Below are positions 1 through 5,859 of a stretch of 8,603 bases of DNA, one piece after another. The stretch spans positions 1 through 8,603 of the forward strand of contig CAJKZL010000106.1 of NCBI GenBank assembly GCA_905204385.1, read 5' to 3'. A program made the translations under genes and the position numbers. Positions within the stretch are counted from its first letter, which is position 1; every line of letters begins with the position of its first letter. The DNA comes from an uncultured Odoribacter sp. Lineage in GTDB: Bacteria; Bacteroidota; Bacteroidia; Bacteroidales; Marinifilaceae. The notes under the pieces were generated by a model. It worked only from the letters and a program-made list of their open reading frames with translations, did not search any database and was not told the origin of the DNA.

Positions 1-1028
1 CTCCACAGTCCTCCTGAGGTAGAGATGAGCAAGGCATAGTTGACATAGGGCTGTACTTCTTCCAGAAGCAAGGTACGGGGCTTTGCTTTTCCTAATTCGC
101 TGACCGGCATAAATTCGTAATACACGCCGTAATCCAACATAAGCAGCATAGAAGGGTCGGCCGGGTCATCTTGCAGGCCGAAAAATCCTTCTGAAGCGTT
201 GTATGTTTCCAGGTACTTCATTTTCGGATCCGGCAGCAGACGTCGGTATTGTTCCCGGTAGGGAGTGAAGCTGATTCCCCCGTGGATGAATAATTCCAGA
301 TTGGGCCACACTTCATGCAGGTTCGTTTTGCCTGTTTTTTCCAGAATTTTATTGATGACTGTCAAAAACCAGGAAGGGACTCCTGCCAGGCAGCGGACGT
401 CTTCTTTGACGGTTGTTTCGCATATTTTTTCGATTTTTTCTTCCCAATTGCTCATCAGCATAATGGAGGAATCCGGGGTTTTCATCATGTTGGCCCAAAA
501 GGGTGTGTTGGAGATCATAATGGCTGAAAGATCTCCGAACTGGCAATTGTTATTGCTGCGGCTGACTTCGCTGCTTCCTCCTAATGCCAGGGTTTTACCA
601 CTGAAAGCCTGTGCTTCGGGATAAAGCTTGTTGAAGATGGCAATCACATCTTTTCCTCCCCGGAAATGTCATTCTTCTAAGATTGTCTGACTCACCGGAA
701 TAAATTTGCTTTTTGCGGCGGTGGTTCCGGAAGATTTGGCAAACCATTTGACCTCTTCGGGCCAGAGTACGTTGTTTTCTCCGTCCATCATTCGCTGGAT
801 ATCTTCTTTGATCTCTTCATAATGAATTACCGGAAGTCTTTCCCGGTACTGTTCGGCCGTCAGAATAGTGTTGAAATGATATTTCCGGCCATATTCCGTG
901 TCAGAAGCTTTTGTTAATAAATCCTGAAGAGTGTCCCTTTGTATTTTGATCGGATTATTTTTGAAATAGTCTATCTGAGCCAGTCGTTTCTGGGTGAAGA
1001 AGGATAAAAGGGTATTAATAAAAGCCAT
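1..1028 (-). pseudogene. GH3 auxin-responsive promoter family protein, interrupted by an in-frame TGA and cut by the window edge
   Basis: The reading frame starts at the ATG at 1028 and encodes a GH3-type member of the acyl-adenylating superfamily. Plant members join amino acids to acyl acids; the role of the bacterial ones is unknown. Visible landmarks are the phosphate-loop motif SSGTT at residues 99-103, followed by AAKSKFIPVS, a glycine-rich LALGGSS near 147-153, and the adenylate-binding YNASEG at 276-281. Codon 120 (669-671) is TGA. After it the same frame stays open for 222 codons (HFRGGKD onward) to the window edge, so this is a single-codon interruption and not a frameshift. GH3 proteins are usually about 500 residues, so roughly a third lies outside. 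From memory, homologues have Cys at this position (E-C-H-x-x-GGKD), and TGA is one base from both Cys codons. A weak -7-like TATGTTTA lies at 1062-1055. The family call is firm; whether the gene is dead, misread or recoded is open. Confidence 0.82.
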
Positions 1029-1095
1029 ATATAACTAAAAATTAATTACTATAATAAACATACATCGTGACGTAGTCCGGAACGTTCAGGTCTTT

Positions 1096-1701
1096 CTAGT
1101 GGTCAAATTCAAGTTCCAGCTGTTGTTGCAACAAGGTGAAACTTTTCCGGTGAAAATCTGTAATCCCATGATCGGCAATTCCTTGTCTATGTTCCTTCGT
1201 CGGGTATCCTTTATTTTTTTTCCAATTATAAACGGGAAACCGCTCATGTAGGTTTTCCATATATTCATCCCGATGTGTTTTAGCCAGGACTGAAGCTGCG
1301 GCAATGGACATATATTTCCCGTCTCCCTTTACTATGCAAAGCGAAGGGATGTCCTGGTACATCTTAAACCGATTCCCATCGACAATAATGTGTTCCGGAC
1401 GGAGACGCAGTTGGTCCAGTGCCCGGTGCATGGCCAGAATAGAGGCATTCAGGATATTGATTCGGTCTATTTCATGATTATTCACACTGGCAACTGCCCA
1501 GTCCAGGGCTTCCCGTTCTATGAGAGGGCGTAGGACGGCTCGCTGTTTTTCAGAAAGTTGTTTGGAATCGATCAGTAACTCATTGGAAAAATCATCCGGC
1601 AGAATCACTGCAGCCGCAAAAACCGGACCTGCCAGGCATCCTCGTCCGGCCTCATCGCAACCGGCTTCTATTGTCAAGGATTTGTATTTCAATGCTAACA
1701 T
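1096..1701 (-). CDS. rnhB: Ribonuclease HII
   Basis: This 201-residue cytoplasmic enzyme nicks RNA strands in RNA-DNA hybrids and starts ribonucleotide excision from DNA. The type II RNase H signature is complete. D16 and E17 lie in CDEAGRG (15-21), followed by LAGPV. D108 sits in IIVDGN, and D127 in VKGD, followed by [14 protein letters not shown], which is the conserved helix of the family. GYPTKEH and a C-terminal HRKSF also match. Length is normal for bacterial RNase HII. The ATG at 1701 gives the expected short N-terminus before the first strand. It ends in TAG, 67 bp before the GH3 start, and the two may be co-transcribed. It is divergent from the DUF4268 gene. Its start is preceded by a -7-like TATATTTA at 1743-1736. 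Confidence 0.96.
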   Translation of the reverse strand: MLALKYKSLTIEAGCDEAGRGCLAGPVFAAAVILPDDFSNELLIDSKQLSEKQRAVLRPLIEREALDWAVASVNNHEIDRINILNASILAMHRALDQLRLRPEHIIVDGNRFKMYQDIPSLCIVKGDGKYMSIAAASVLAKTHRDEYMENLHERFPVYNWKKNKGYPTKEHRQGIADHGITDFHRKSFTLLQQQLELEFDH

Positions 1702-1735
1702 ACATTTACTCTTTGATTTACGATATTCTTTTAGA

Positions 1736-1743
1736 TAAATATA
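1736..1743 (-). promoter_or_regulatory. Possible -7 element for rnhB
   Basis: On the minus strand this reads TATATTTA, 7 of 8 matches to the Bacteroidetes -7 consensus TAnnTTTG, and lies 34 nt before the rnhB ATG. A TTTGG at 1763-1759 could serve as the -33 element, but the 16-nt gap is shorter than usual. In such AT-rich DNA this could be chance. Confidence 0.2.
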
Positions 1744-1800
1744 CTTTCCAGGAAGGAGCCAAAAATTTTAAATATAAACCTGATATCTGTTTTTTAATTC

Positions 1801-1808
1801 TACATTTG
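1801..1808 (+). promoter_or_regulatory. Likely -7 promoter element of the DUF4268 gene
   Basis: TACATTTG is a perfect match to the Bacteroidetes -7 consensus TAnnTTTG, with 46 nt between it and the ATG at 1855. The same 46-nt distance separates a perfect -7 match from the CoA-transferase start. No clear TTTG is visible at the -33 position, so the call rests on the -7 match and its placement. Confidence 0.35.
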
Positions 1809-1854
1809 CAAAAATAATCATTTCACTTTTTAATTTTCAATTTTTGACGATTTT

Positions 1855-2316
1855 ATGTGGTCTAAGGAAGAAGCTAAAGAATTAAGGATAAATTTCTGGA
1901 ATGGTTTCAAGCGTTATTGCTCTAAACACCGGATCTACCGGATATGGGTATTGACGGGAGTAAAAATCAGATCCACGCAGTTGAAGTTTTATGCCGACGA
2001 TCAAAAAGCCTTGGTTTTATTCCAGATCGATCATAAAAACGAGTTCCGCCGGTATGAAGTTTTTGAATGCTTTCAGTCCTATCGGAAACTCATGGCAGTA
2101 GATTGCGGTGAAGATCTGAAATGGGAAGAGGATTATACAGGGATGAGCGATCGGAACGTCAGTGCGGTCTATTTCGAGCTGCTCGGTGTGAATCTGTATC
2201 GAAAGGAAGATTGGGAACGGAGCTATGCTTTTTTTGTGGAAAAAATGCCTTTGCTTGAAGAAGCGTACTGGGAATACCGGGATTTGATCAATGAGAGGCT
2301 CAAGGGACAAGTTTAG
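1855..2316 (+). CDS. DUF4268 domain-containing protein of unknown function
   Basis: This 153-residue protein is rich in aromatic and charged residues and has no signal peptide or membrane segment. I recognise the overall pattern as DUF4268: an N-terminal SKEEAxELRxxFWxxF (3-18), a central strand region with a KFYADDQKALVLFQIDH run, and a C-terminal segment with SAVYFELLGV, KEDW and FFVEKMPLLEEAYWEYRD. In Bacteroidetes the domain often occurs alone as a small soluble protein, and elsewhere it is fused to other domains. The fold has been suggested to resemble nuclease-like proteins, but I see no catalytic motif that supports activity here. It is transcribed alone, divergent from rnhB, with a candidate promoter 46 nt upstream. 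It ends in TAG. Its function cannot be inferred from its neighbours. Confidence 0.85.
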   Translation: MWSKEEAKELRINFWNGFKRYCSKHRIYRIWVLTGVKIRSTQLKFYADDQKALVLFQIDHKNEFRRYEVFECFQSYRKLMAVDCGEDLKWEEDYTGMSDRNVSAVYFELLGVNLYRKEDWERSYAFFVEKMPLLEEAYWEYRDLINERLKGQV

Positions 2317-2380
2317 TGGCTTTCATTGTTTTTCCCATAGGATTGGTAATCATTTTTTCAAGCATATTCTCGATGCGCTG

Positions 2381-2578
2381 TCAATTGGTTTCCGTTATAT
2401 GGGAATTCCGGAAATCTTTATAGCTTTGGGGCGACGATAGGTTGGTTACCCGATCCCCTACAACTCCCTCCTCCTCCCCGGAGGAATTTTCATTGTTCCC
2501 AGCATCCGCCTGGCTGGGCAAGTTGTCTTTGTTATTTTTTGACTTTGTTGTCATTTTTATTTTCATTATAGCCGCCAC
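2381..2578 (-). CDS. Doubtful small hypothetical protein, possibly broken by an in-frame TGA
   Basis: The frame can start at ATG 2578, 2566 or 2554. The last gives a 57-residue hydrophilic product beginning MTTKSKNNKDN, with an acidic SSGEEEG patch and ending SYKDFRNSHITETN. The stop is TGA at 2383-2381. Reading past it, the same frame stays open for 26 more codons (QRIENMLEKMITNPMGK onward) to a second TGA at 2302-2300, overlapping the last 17 bases of the DUF4268 gene. The post-stop segment looks helical and protein-like, so a broken gene of about 84 residues is possible. I recognise no family, and there is no clear promoter or ribosome binding site. It may be noise. Confidence 0.28.
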   Translation of the reverse strand: MAAIMKIKMTTKSKNNKDNLPSQADAGNNENSSGEEEGVVGDRVTNLSSPQSYKDFRNSHITETN

Positions 2579-2599
2579 TCCCGTTATTTTTCAGGTATA

Positions 2600-2616
2600 T
2601 TTAGAACTATTCTAAA
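2600..2616. repeat. 7-bp dyad (TTTAGAA-CTA-TTCTAAA)
   Basis: This is a perfect inverted repeat with 7-bp arms and a 3-base spacer, about 58 bp upstream of the candidate operon -7 element and just upstream of the doubtful minus-strand frame. Its size suits a dimeric regulator binding site. A 7-bp AT-rich dyad can also occur by chance, and no second copy was seen elsewhere in the window. Confidence 0.25.
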
Positions 2617-2673
2617 ATAAGGAGGATTGGCGAATTTTTGTGAAATATTATTCATATTTGATTTTAAAGTTTA

Positions 2674-2681
2674 TAAATTTG
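2674..2681 (+). promoter_or_regulatory. Likely -7 promoter element of the lysine-fermentation operon
   Basis: TAAATTTG is a perfect match to the Bacteroidetes TAnnTTTG -7 consensus, with 46 nt before the CoA-transferase ATG. The surrounding DNA is very AT-rich. A clear -33 TTTG at standard spacing is missing; TTTG at 2657-2660 is only 13 nt away. An alternative reads TTTG at 2678-2681 as the -33 element with a poorer -7 at 2704-2711. Confidence 0.38.
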
Positions 2682-2727
2682 ACAAACTACTCTGATAAAG
2701 TTTAATATTTAACAAAATCATATCCTT

Positions 2728-3375
2728 ATGAAGAAACTAATTTCGGTGGAAGAGGCGGCAGCAAAGGTGAAAGATGGGATGACTGTCATGATCGGCGGTT
2801 TCCTTTCTAATGGAACACCTAACGCAATCGTTGGCGCTTTGGCTAAATCGGGGGTGAAAAATCTGACTCTGATCGTAAACGATACGGCATATCCCGATAA
2901 GGGATGCGGCCAGTTGATCGCGAACAAACAAGTAAAAAAGGTGATCGTTTCTCATATCGGTACGAATCCTTGTACCAGTGAACAAATGAATAGTGGCGAA
3001 TTGGAAGGTGAATTCAGTCCGCAGGGAACCCTTGCTGAACGGATTCGTTCGGGTGGTGCCGGATTGGGAGGCGTGCTGACTCCTACAGGCCTCGGTACTC
3101 TGGTGGCCGAAGGGAAACCGGTGATTCAGGTAGATGGAAAGGATTATTTGCTGGAAAAACCCTTGCGTGCGGATATTGCCTTGGTCGGGGCCAGCGTGGG
3201 TGATGATTCCGGCAATCTGGTATATAAAGGGACGACTCAGAATTTTAATCCCCTGATGGCTACGGCTGCGGATTTAGTCATCGCAGAAGTGCAGGAACTG
3301 GTTGAAACCGGGGATTTGTTTCCTGAATTGGTCAGGACCCCTGGAATCTTTGTGGATTATGTTGTTAAGGGATAG
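2728..3375 (+). CDS. atoD: Butyryl-CoA:acetoacetate CoA-transferase, alpha subunit
   Basis: This 215-residue protein is the alpha subunit of a family I CoA-transferase. In this pathway the alpha-beta enzyme moves CoA from butyryl-CoA to acetoacetate, releasing butyrate and returning acetoacetyl-CoA. The family I signature DGMTVMIGGF-LSNGTP is at 16-31. Further landmarks matching E. coli AtoD almost residue for residue are NDTAYPDKGCG, SHIGTNP, PQGTLAERIRSGGAGLGG, LTPTGLGT, LEKPLRADIAL and NFNPLMATAADL. Length is typical. The catalytic glutamate belongs to the beta subunit, which is not adjacent: the next gene is kal. In P. gingivalis, as I recall, the beta subunit lies on the far side of kamDE, so the same split is likely here. 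It is the first gene of the operon, 58 bp before kal. Substrate choice is inferred from context, and acetate or succinate as acceptor cannot be excluded. Confidence 0.92.
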   Translation: MKKLISVEEAAAKVKDGMTVMIGGFLSNGTPNAIVGALAKSGVKNLTLIVNDTAYPDKGCGQLIANKQVKKVIVSHIGTNPCTSEQMNSGELEGEFSPQGTLAERIRSGGAGLGGVLTPTGLGTLVAEGKPVIQVDGKDYLLEKPLRADIALVGASVGDDSGNLVYKGTTQNFNPLMATAADLVIAEVQELVETGDLFPELVRTPGIFVDYVVKG

Positions 3376-3433
3376 AAGGTGTGCAGAAGAAAAAGCGGGT
3401 GTCTAAGAAATAAAATACGATAAATTAAAAAAT

Positions 3434-3820
3434 ATGGAAAAATCAATGATACGCCTTCGGATGAGTGCGAAAGATGCTCATTATGGGGGGAATCTCGTGG
3501 ATGGTGCACATATGGTCCATTTATTCGGGGATGTGGCAACGGAATTACTGATTATGCACGATGGGGACGAGGGATTGTTTGTAGCTTATGATAATGTAGA
3601 ATTCCTGGCCCCTGTATATGCCGGAGATTATATAGAAGCAACCGGAGAGATCGTGAAAATAGGAAATACTTCCCGGAAAATGGTGTTTGAAGCCCGGAAA
3701 GTGGTTGCTGCCCGGCCGGATATTTCTCCTTCGGCTGCGGATGTTCTGGAAGAGCCTGTCCTGGTATGCCGGGCCAGCGGGACATGTGTTGTAAAAAAGG
3801 AAGATCAACGAAAATCCTGA
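3434..3820 (+). CDS. kal: 3-aminobutyryl-CoA ammonia-lyase
   Basis: Kal eliminates ammonia from L-3-aminobutyryl-CoA to give crotonyl-CoA, which links amino-acid degradation to the butyrate branch. The 128-residue protein has the size and pattern of a single-domain hotdog fold: GGNLVDGA at 18-25, [11 protein letters not shown] at 30-40, DGDEGLF at 43-49, and [19 protein letters not shown] at 55-73, followed by two further strands. The close likeness to Fusobacterium and Clostridium Kal, together with the flanking kce, makes the call strong. The ATG at 3434 is preferred because homologues, as I recall, start just before the MIRLRMS segment; ATG 3446 is an alternative. The stop TGA is followed at once by in-frame TAA, a tandem stop. 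It is 23 bp before kce. Confidence 0.93.
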   Translation: MEKSMIRLRMSAKDAHYGGNLVDGAHMVHLFGDVATELLIMHDGDEGLFVAYDNVEFLAPVYAGDYIEATGEIVKIGNTSRKMVFEARKVVAARPDISPSAADVLEEPVLVCRASGTCVVKKEDQRKS

Positions 3821-3843
3821 TAAACCGTTAAAAATCTGATTTT

Positions 3844-4665
3844 ATGGAAAAATTGATTATAACAGCCGCTATTTGTGGGGCCGAGGTGACTAAAGAGCAT
3901 AATCCGGCCGTTCCCTATACCGTGGAAGAGTGTGTACGGGAAGCTAAATCGGCCTATGATGCCGGAGCCAGTATCATCCATTTGCATGTGAGGTATGATG
4001 ATGGCACACCCACACAGGATAAAGAACGTTTTCGGGTAATTATCGATGCGATTCAAGCTGCTTGTCCCGAGGTGATCATTCAGCCTTCGACCGGGGGAGC
4101 CGTAGGTATGACGGACGACGAACGGTTGCAGCCCACAGAACTGCGGCCTGAAATGGCAACGCTGGATTGCGGAACTTGTAATTTTGGCGGAGATGAAGTA
4201 TTTACCAATACGGAAAATACCATTAAATATTTTGGTAAGCGGATGATCGAGTTGGGCATTAAGCCTGAATTGGAGTGTTTTGACAAAAGTATGATCGAAA
4301 TGGCTCTGCGCATTCATAAGAAAGGATTGATTCTGGCACCTATGCACTTTGATTTTGTGATGGGAGTGAACGGAGGAATAGGCGGCGATCTGCGGGACTT
4401 TGTGTTTATGCGCAACAGTATACCTGCCGATGCCACTTATACGGTTGCCGGCATCGGACGTTTCGAATTTCCCTTGGCTGCTGCTGCCATTATCGATGGG
4501 GGACATGTCCGTGTAGGTTTCGAAGATAATGTGTACCTCTCGAAAGGTGTTTTGGCTAAATCCAATGGTGAATTGGTGGAAAAAGTGGTCAGGTTGGCCC
4601 GGGAACTGGGACGTGAAGTTGCTAATCCTGTGGAAGCCCGAAAAATTCTGAGCCTGACGAAATAG
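3844..4665 (+). CDS. kce: 3-keto-5-aminohexanoate cleavage enzyme
   Basis: Kce is a TIM-barrel, zinc-dependent member of the BKACE family (formerly DUF849). It reacts 5-amino-3-oxohexanoate with acetyl-CoA to form acetoacetate and 3-aminobutyryl-CoA. Length is 273 residues, as expected. Residues reported as important in the Cloacamonas enzyme can be placed: E14 in CGAEVTKE, the zinc pair H46 and H48 in IIHLHVR, S82 in QPSTGG, T106 in MATLDCGTCNFG, and the late cluster R223, E227, D228 in HVRVGFEDN, which corresponds to Arg226, Glu230 and Asp231 with a three-residue offset. All are present, so the enzyme should be active. It lies between kal and kdd, with 23 and 67 bp spacers, and ends in TAG. 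BKACE members vary in substrate; context points to the lysine intermediate. Confidence 0.95.
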   Translation: MEKLIITAAICGAEVTKEHNPAVPYTVEECVREAKSAYDAGASIIHLHVRYDDGTPTQDKERFRVIIDAIQAACPEVIIQPSTGGAVGMTDDERLQPTELRPEMATLDCGTCNFGGDEVFTNTENTIKYFGKRMIELGIKPELECFDKSMIEMALRIHKKGLILAPMHFDFVMGVNGGIGGDLRDFVFMRNSIPADATYTVAGIGRFEFPLAAAAIIDGGHVRVGFEDNVYLSKGVLAKSNGELVEKVVRLARELGREVANPVEARKILSLTK

Positions 4666-4680
4666 AACAAGAAAGTGCTA

Positions 4681-4688
4681 TACATTTA
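4681..4688 (+). promoter_or_regulatory. Possible internal -7 element before kdd
   Basis: TACATTTA matches TAnnTTTG at 7 of 8 positions in the 67-bp AT-rich kce-kdd spacer, with 44 nt before the kdd ATG, close to the 46 nt seen at two other starts. No -33 element is evident. It could supply a second transcript for kdd and the kam genes, or be chance. Confidence 0.22.
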
Positions 4689-4732
4689 ATAAAAGCTGAA
4701 TTGAAATCAAATTTACAATAAATACTAAGATT

Positions 4733-5773
4733 ATGAAAAAAGGAAATAAATACGGAACACACAGAGTCATTTCACCCGAAGGAGTATTGCCCCAACCGGC
4801 AGATAAGTTAGATAACAATATGGATGAAATCTACGATAATGAAATTTTAATAGACGTCCAGACTTTAAATATCGACTCGGCCAGTTTTACGCAGATTGAA
4901 GAACAGGCCGGAGGCGACAAGGCAAAGATCGCGGAGATTATGCTGGGAATTGTCGAGAAACAGGGAAAACACCGTAATCCGGTTACCGGTTCCGGCGGTA
5001 TGTTGCTCGGGACAGTGGAAAAAATCGGGGATGCCTTGCTGGGAAAGACGGATTTGAAAGTGGGGGATAAGATAGCGACTTTAGTTTCTTTGTCGCTGAC
5101 TCCGCTCCGGATAGATAAAATCAAGGAAATCCGGGCTGATGTGGATCAGGTGGATATCGACGGGAAAGCGATATTGTTTGAAAGTGGGATTTATGCTAAG
5201 ATTCCTGCCGACTTACCGGAAAAATTAGCGTTATCGGCTTTGGATGTAGCAGGAGCTCCGGCACAAACGGCCAAATTGGTTAAGCCGGGAGATACGGTGC
5301 TGATTATCGGAGCCGGTGGTAAGTCCGGAATGTTGTGTTGTTATGAAGCGAAAAAACGGGCCGGCGTGACCGGTAAGGTCATCGGCTTGTGCCATAGCCG
5401 GAAAAGCACCGAACGTCTGGAAAAATTAGGTTTCTGTGATTACGTGTTTTCAGCGGATGCCACTCAGCCGGTGCCGGTGATGGAAAAAATTGCCGAACTG
5501 ACGGATGGCGAAATGTGCGATATCACGATAAACAATGTAAATATTACGGATACCGAGATGACCAGCATTCTTTGTACTAAGAATGACGGACTGGTGTATT
5601 TCTTCTCTATGGCTACCAGTTTTACCAAAGCGGCTTTAGGAGCCGAAGGGGTCGGTAGCGATGTGACGATGATCGTGGGCAATGGATACACCAAAGGGCA
5701 TGCTGAAATCACTCTTCAGGAATTGAGGGAAAGCGAAGCTTTGAGAAAGATATTTACCGAATTGTACGCGTAA
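4733..5773 (+). CDS. kdd: L-erythro-3,5-diaminohexanoate dehydrogenase
   Basis: Kdd oxidatively deaminates 3,5-diaminohexanoate to 5-amino-3-oxohexanoate with reduction of NAD(P)+, releasing ammonia, and feeds Kce. The 346-residue protein begins with the characteristic GTHRVISPEGVLPQPADKLDN segment (8-28). It has a catalytic N-terminal half containing NPVTGSGGMLLGTVEKIG, then a dinucleotide-binding Rossmann region starting KPGDTVLIIGAGGKSGM, with the glycine motif GAGGKSG at 193-199. The C-terminal part contains the VNITDTEM and FFSMATSFTKAALGAEG segments expected for the family. The architecture is reminiscent of medium-chain dehydrogenases without an obvious zinc-cysteine set. Length agrees with Fusobacterium Kdd. 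It follows kce by 67 bp and ends in TAA, 86 bp before kamA. Confidence 0.94.
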   Translation: MKKGNKYGTHRVISPEGVLPQPADKLDNNMDEIYDNEILIDVQTLNIDSASFTQIEEQAGGDKAKIAEIMLGIVEKQGKHRNPVTGSGGMLLGTVEKIGDALLGKTDLKVGDKIATLVSLSLTPLRIDKIKEIRADVDQVDIDGKAILFESGIYAKIPADLPEKLALSALDVAGAPAQTAKLVKPGDTVLIIGAGGKSGMLCCYEAKKRAGVTGKVIGLCHSRKSTERLEKLGFCDYVFSADATQPVPVMEKIAELTDGEMCDITINNVNITDTEMTSILCTKNDGLVYFFSMATSFTKAALGAEGVGSDVTMIVGNGYTKGHAEITLQELRESEALRKIFTELYA

Positions 5774-5795
5774 TTAAAGCCTAATCCCATCATAT

Positions 5796-5837
5796 CTCCT
5801 TTGTTCCTCGGATCGGTGTCGGTTAAGAATAAAGGAG
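5796..5837 (+). repeat. Inverted repeat in the kdd-kamA spacer
   Basis: CTCCTTTGTT (5796-5805) can pair with AATAAAGGAG (5828-5837) to give a 10-bp stem with one G-U pair and a 22-nt loop. The right arm contains a Shine-Dalgarno-like AAAGGAGG, but it lies about 21 nt before the kamA ATG, too far for normal use. It is directly followed by a possible 4-codon frame (ATG at 5840, then stop). No T-run follows, so it does not look like an intrinsic terminator. It may be a processing, stability or translational-control element, or chance. Confidence 0.35.
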
Positions 5838-5859
5838 GCATGGTGGTAAATTAAAAAGT

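Larger units (their letters stand above)
2317..2727. other. Gene-poor spacer upstream of the lysine-fermentation operon
   Basis: These 411 bases separate the DUF4268 gene from the CoA-transferase gene. They hold a doubtful minus-strand small reading frame (2381-2578), a purine/pyrimidine-biased run around 2460-2485 (CTCC repeats on the plus strand), a 7-bp dyad at 2600-2616, and an AT-rich stretch from 2640 with the probable operon promoter. I see no convincing stem-plus-T-run terminator after the DUF4268 stop, no tRNA, and no mobile-element end. Confidence 0.6.

Noticed and set aside
265..624. A 119-codon plus-strand open frame opposite the GH3 gene
   Set aside because: The minus strand carries clear GH3 motifs throughout this stretch. 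The plus-strand translation has no recognisable domain and is a shadow.
669..671. Genome-wide reassignment of TGA to an amino acid
   Set aside because: All tryptophans in the intact genes use TGG, no other recognised gene has an internal TGA, and kal ends at a TGA followed directly by TAA.
3805..4506. A 233-codon minus-strand open frame opposite kal and kce
   Set aside because: Kce on the plus strand has all its catalytic residues. The opposite translation is rich in His, Ser and Phe with no family pattern, typical of antisense shadow.
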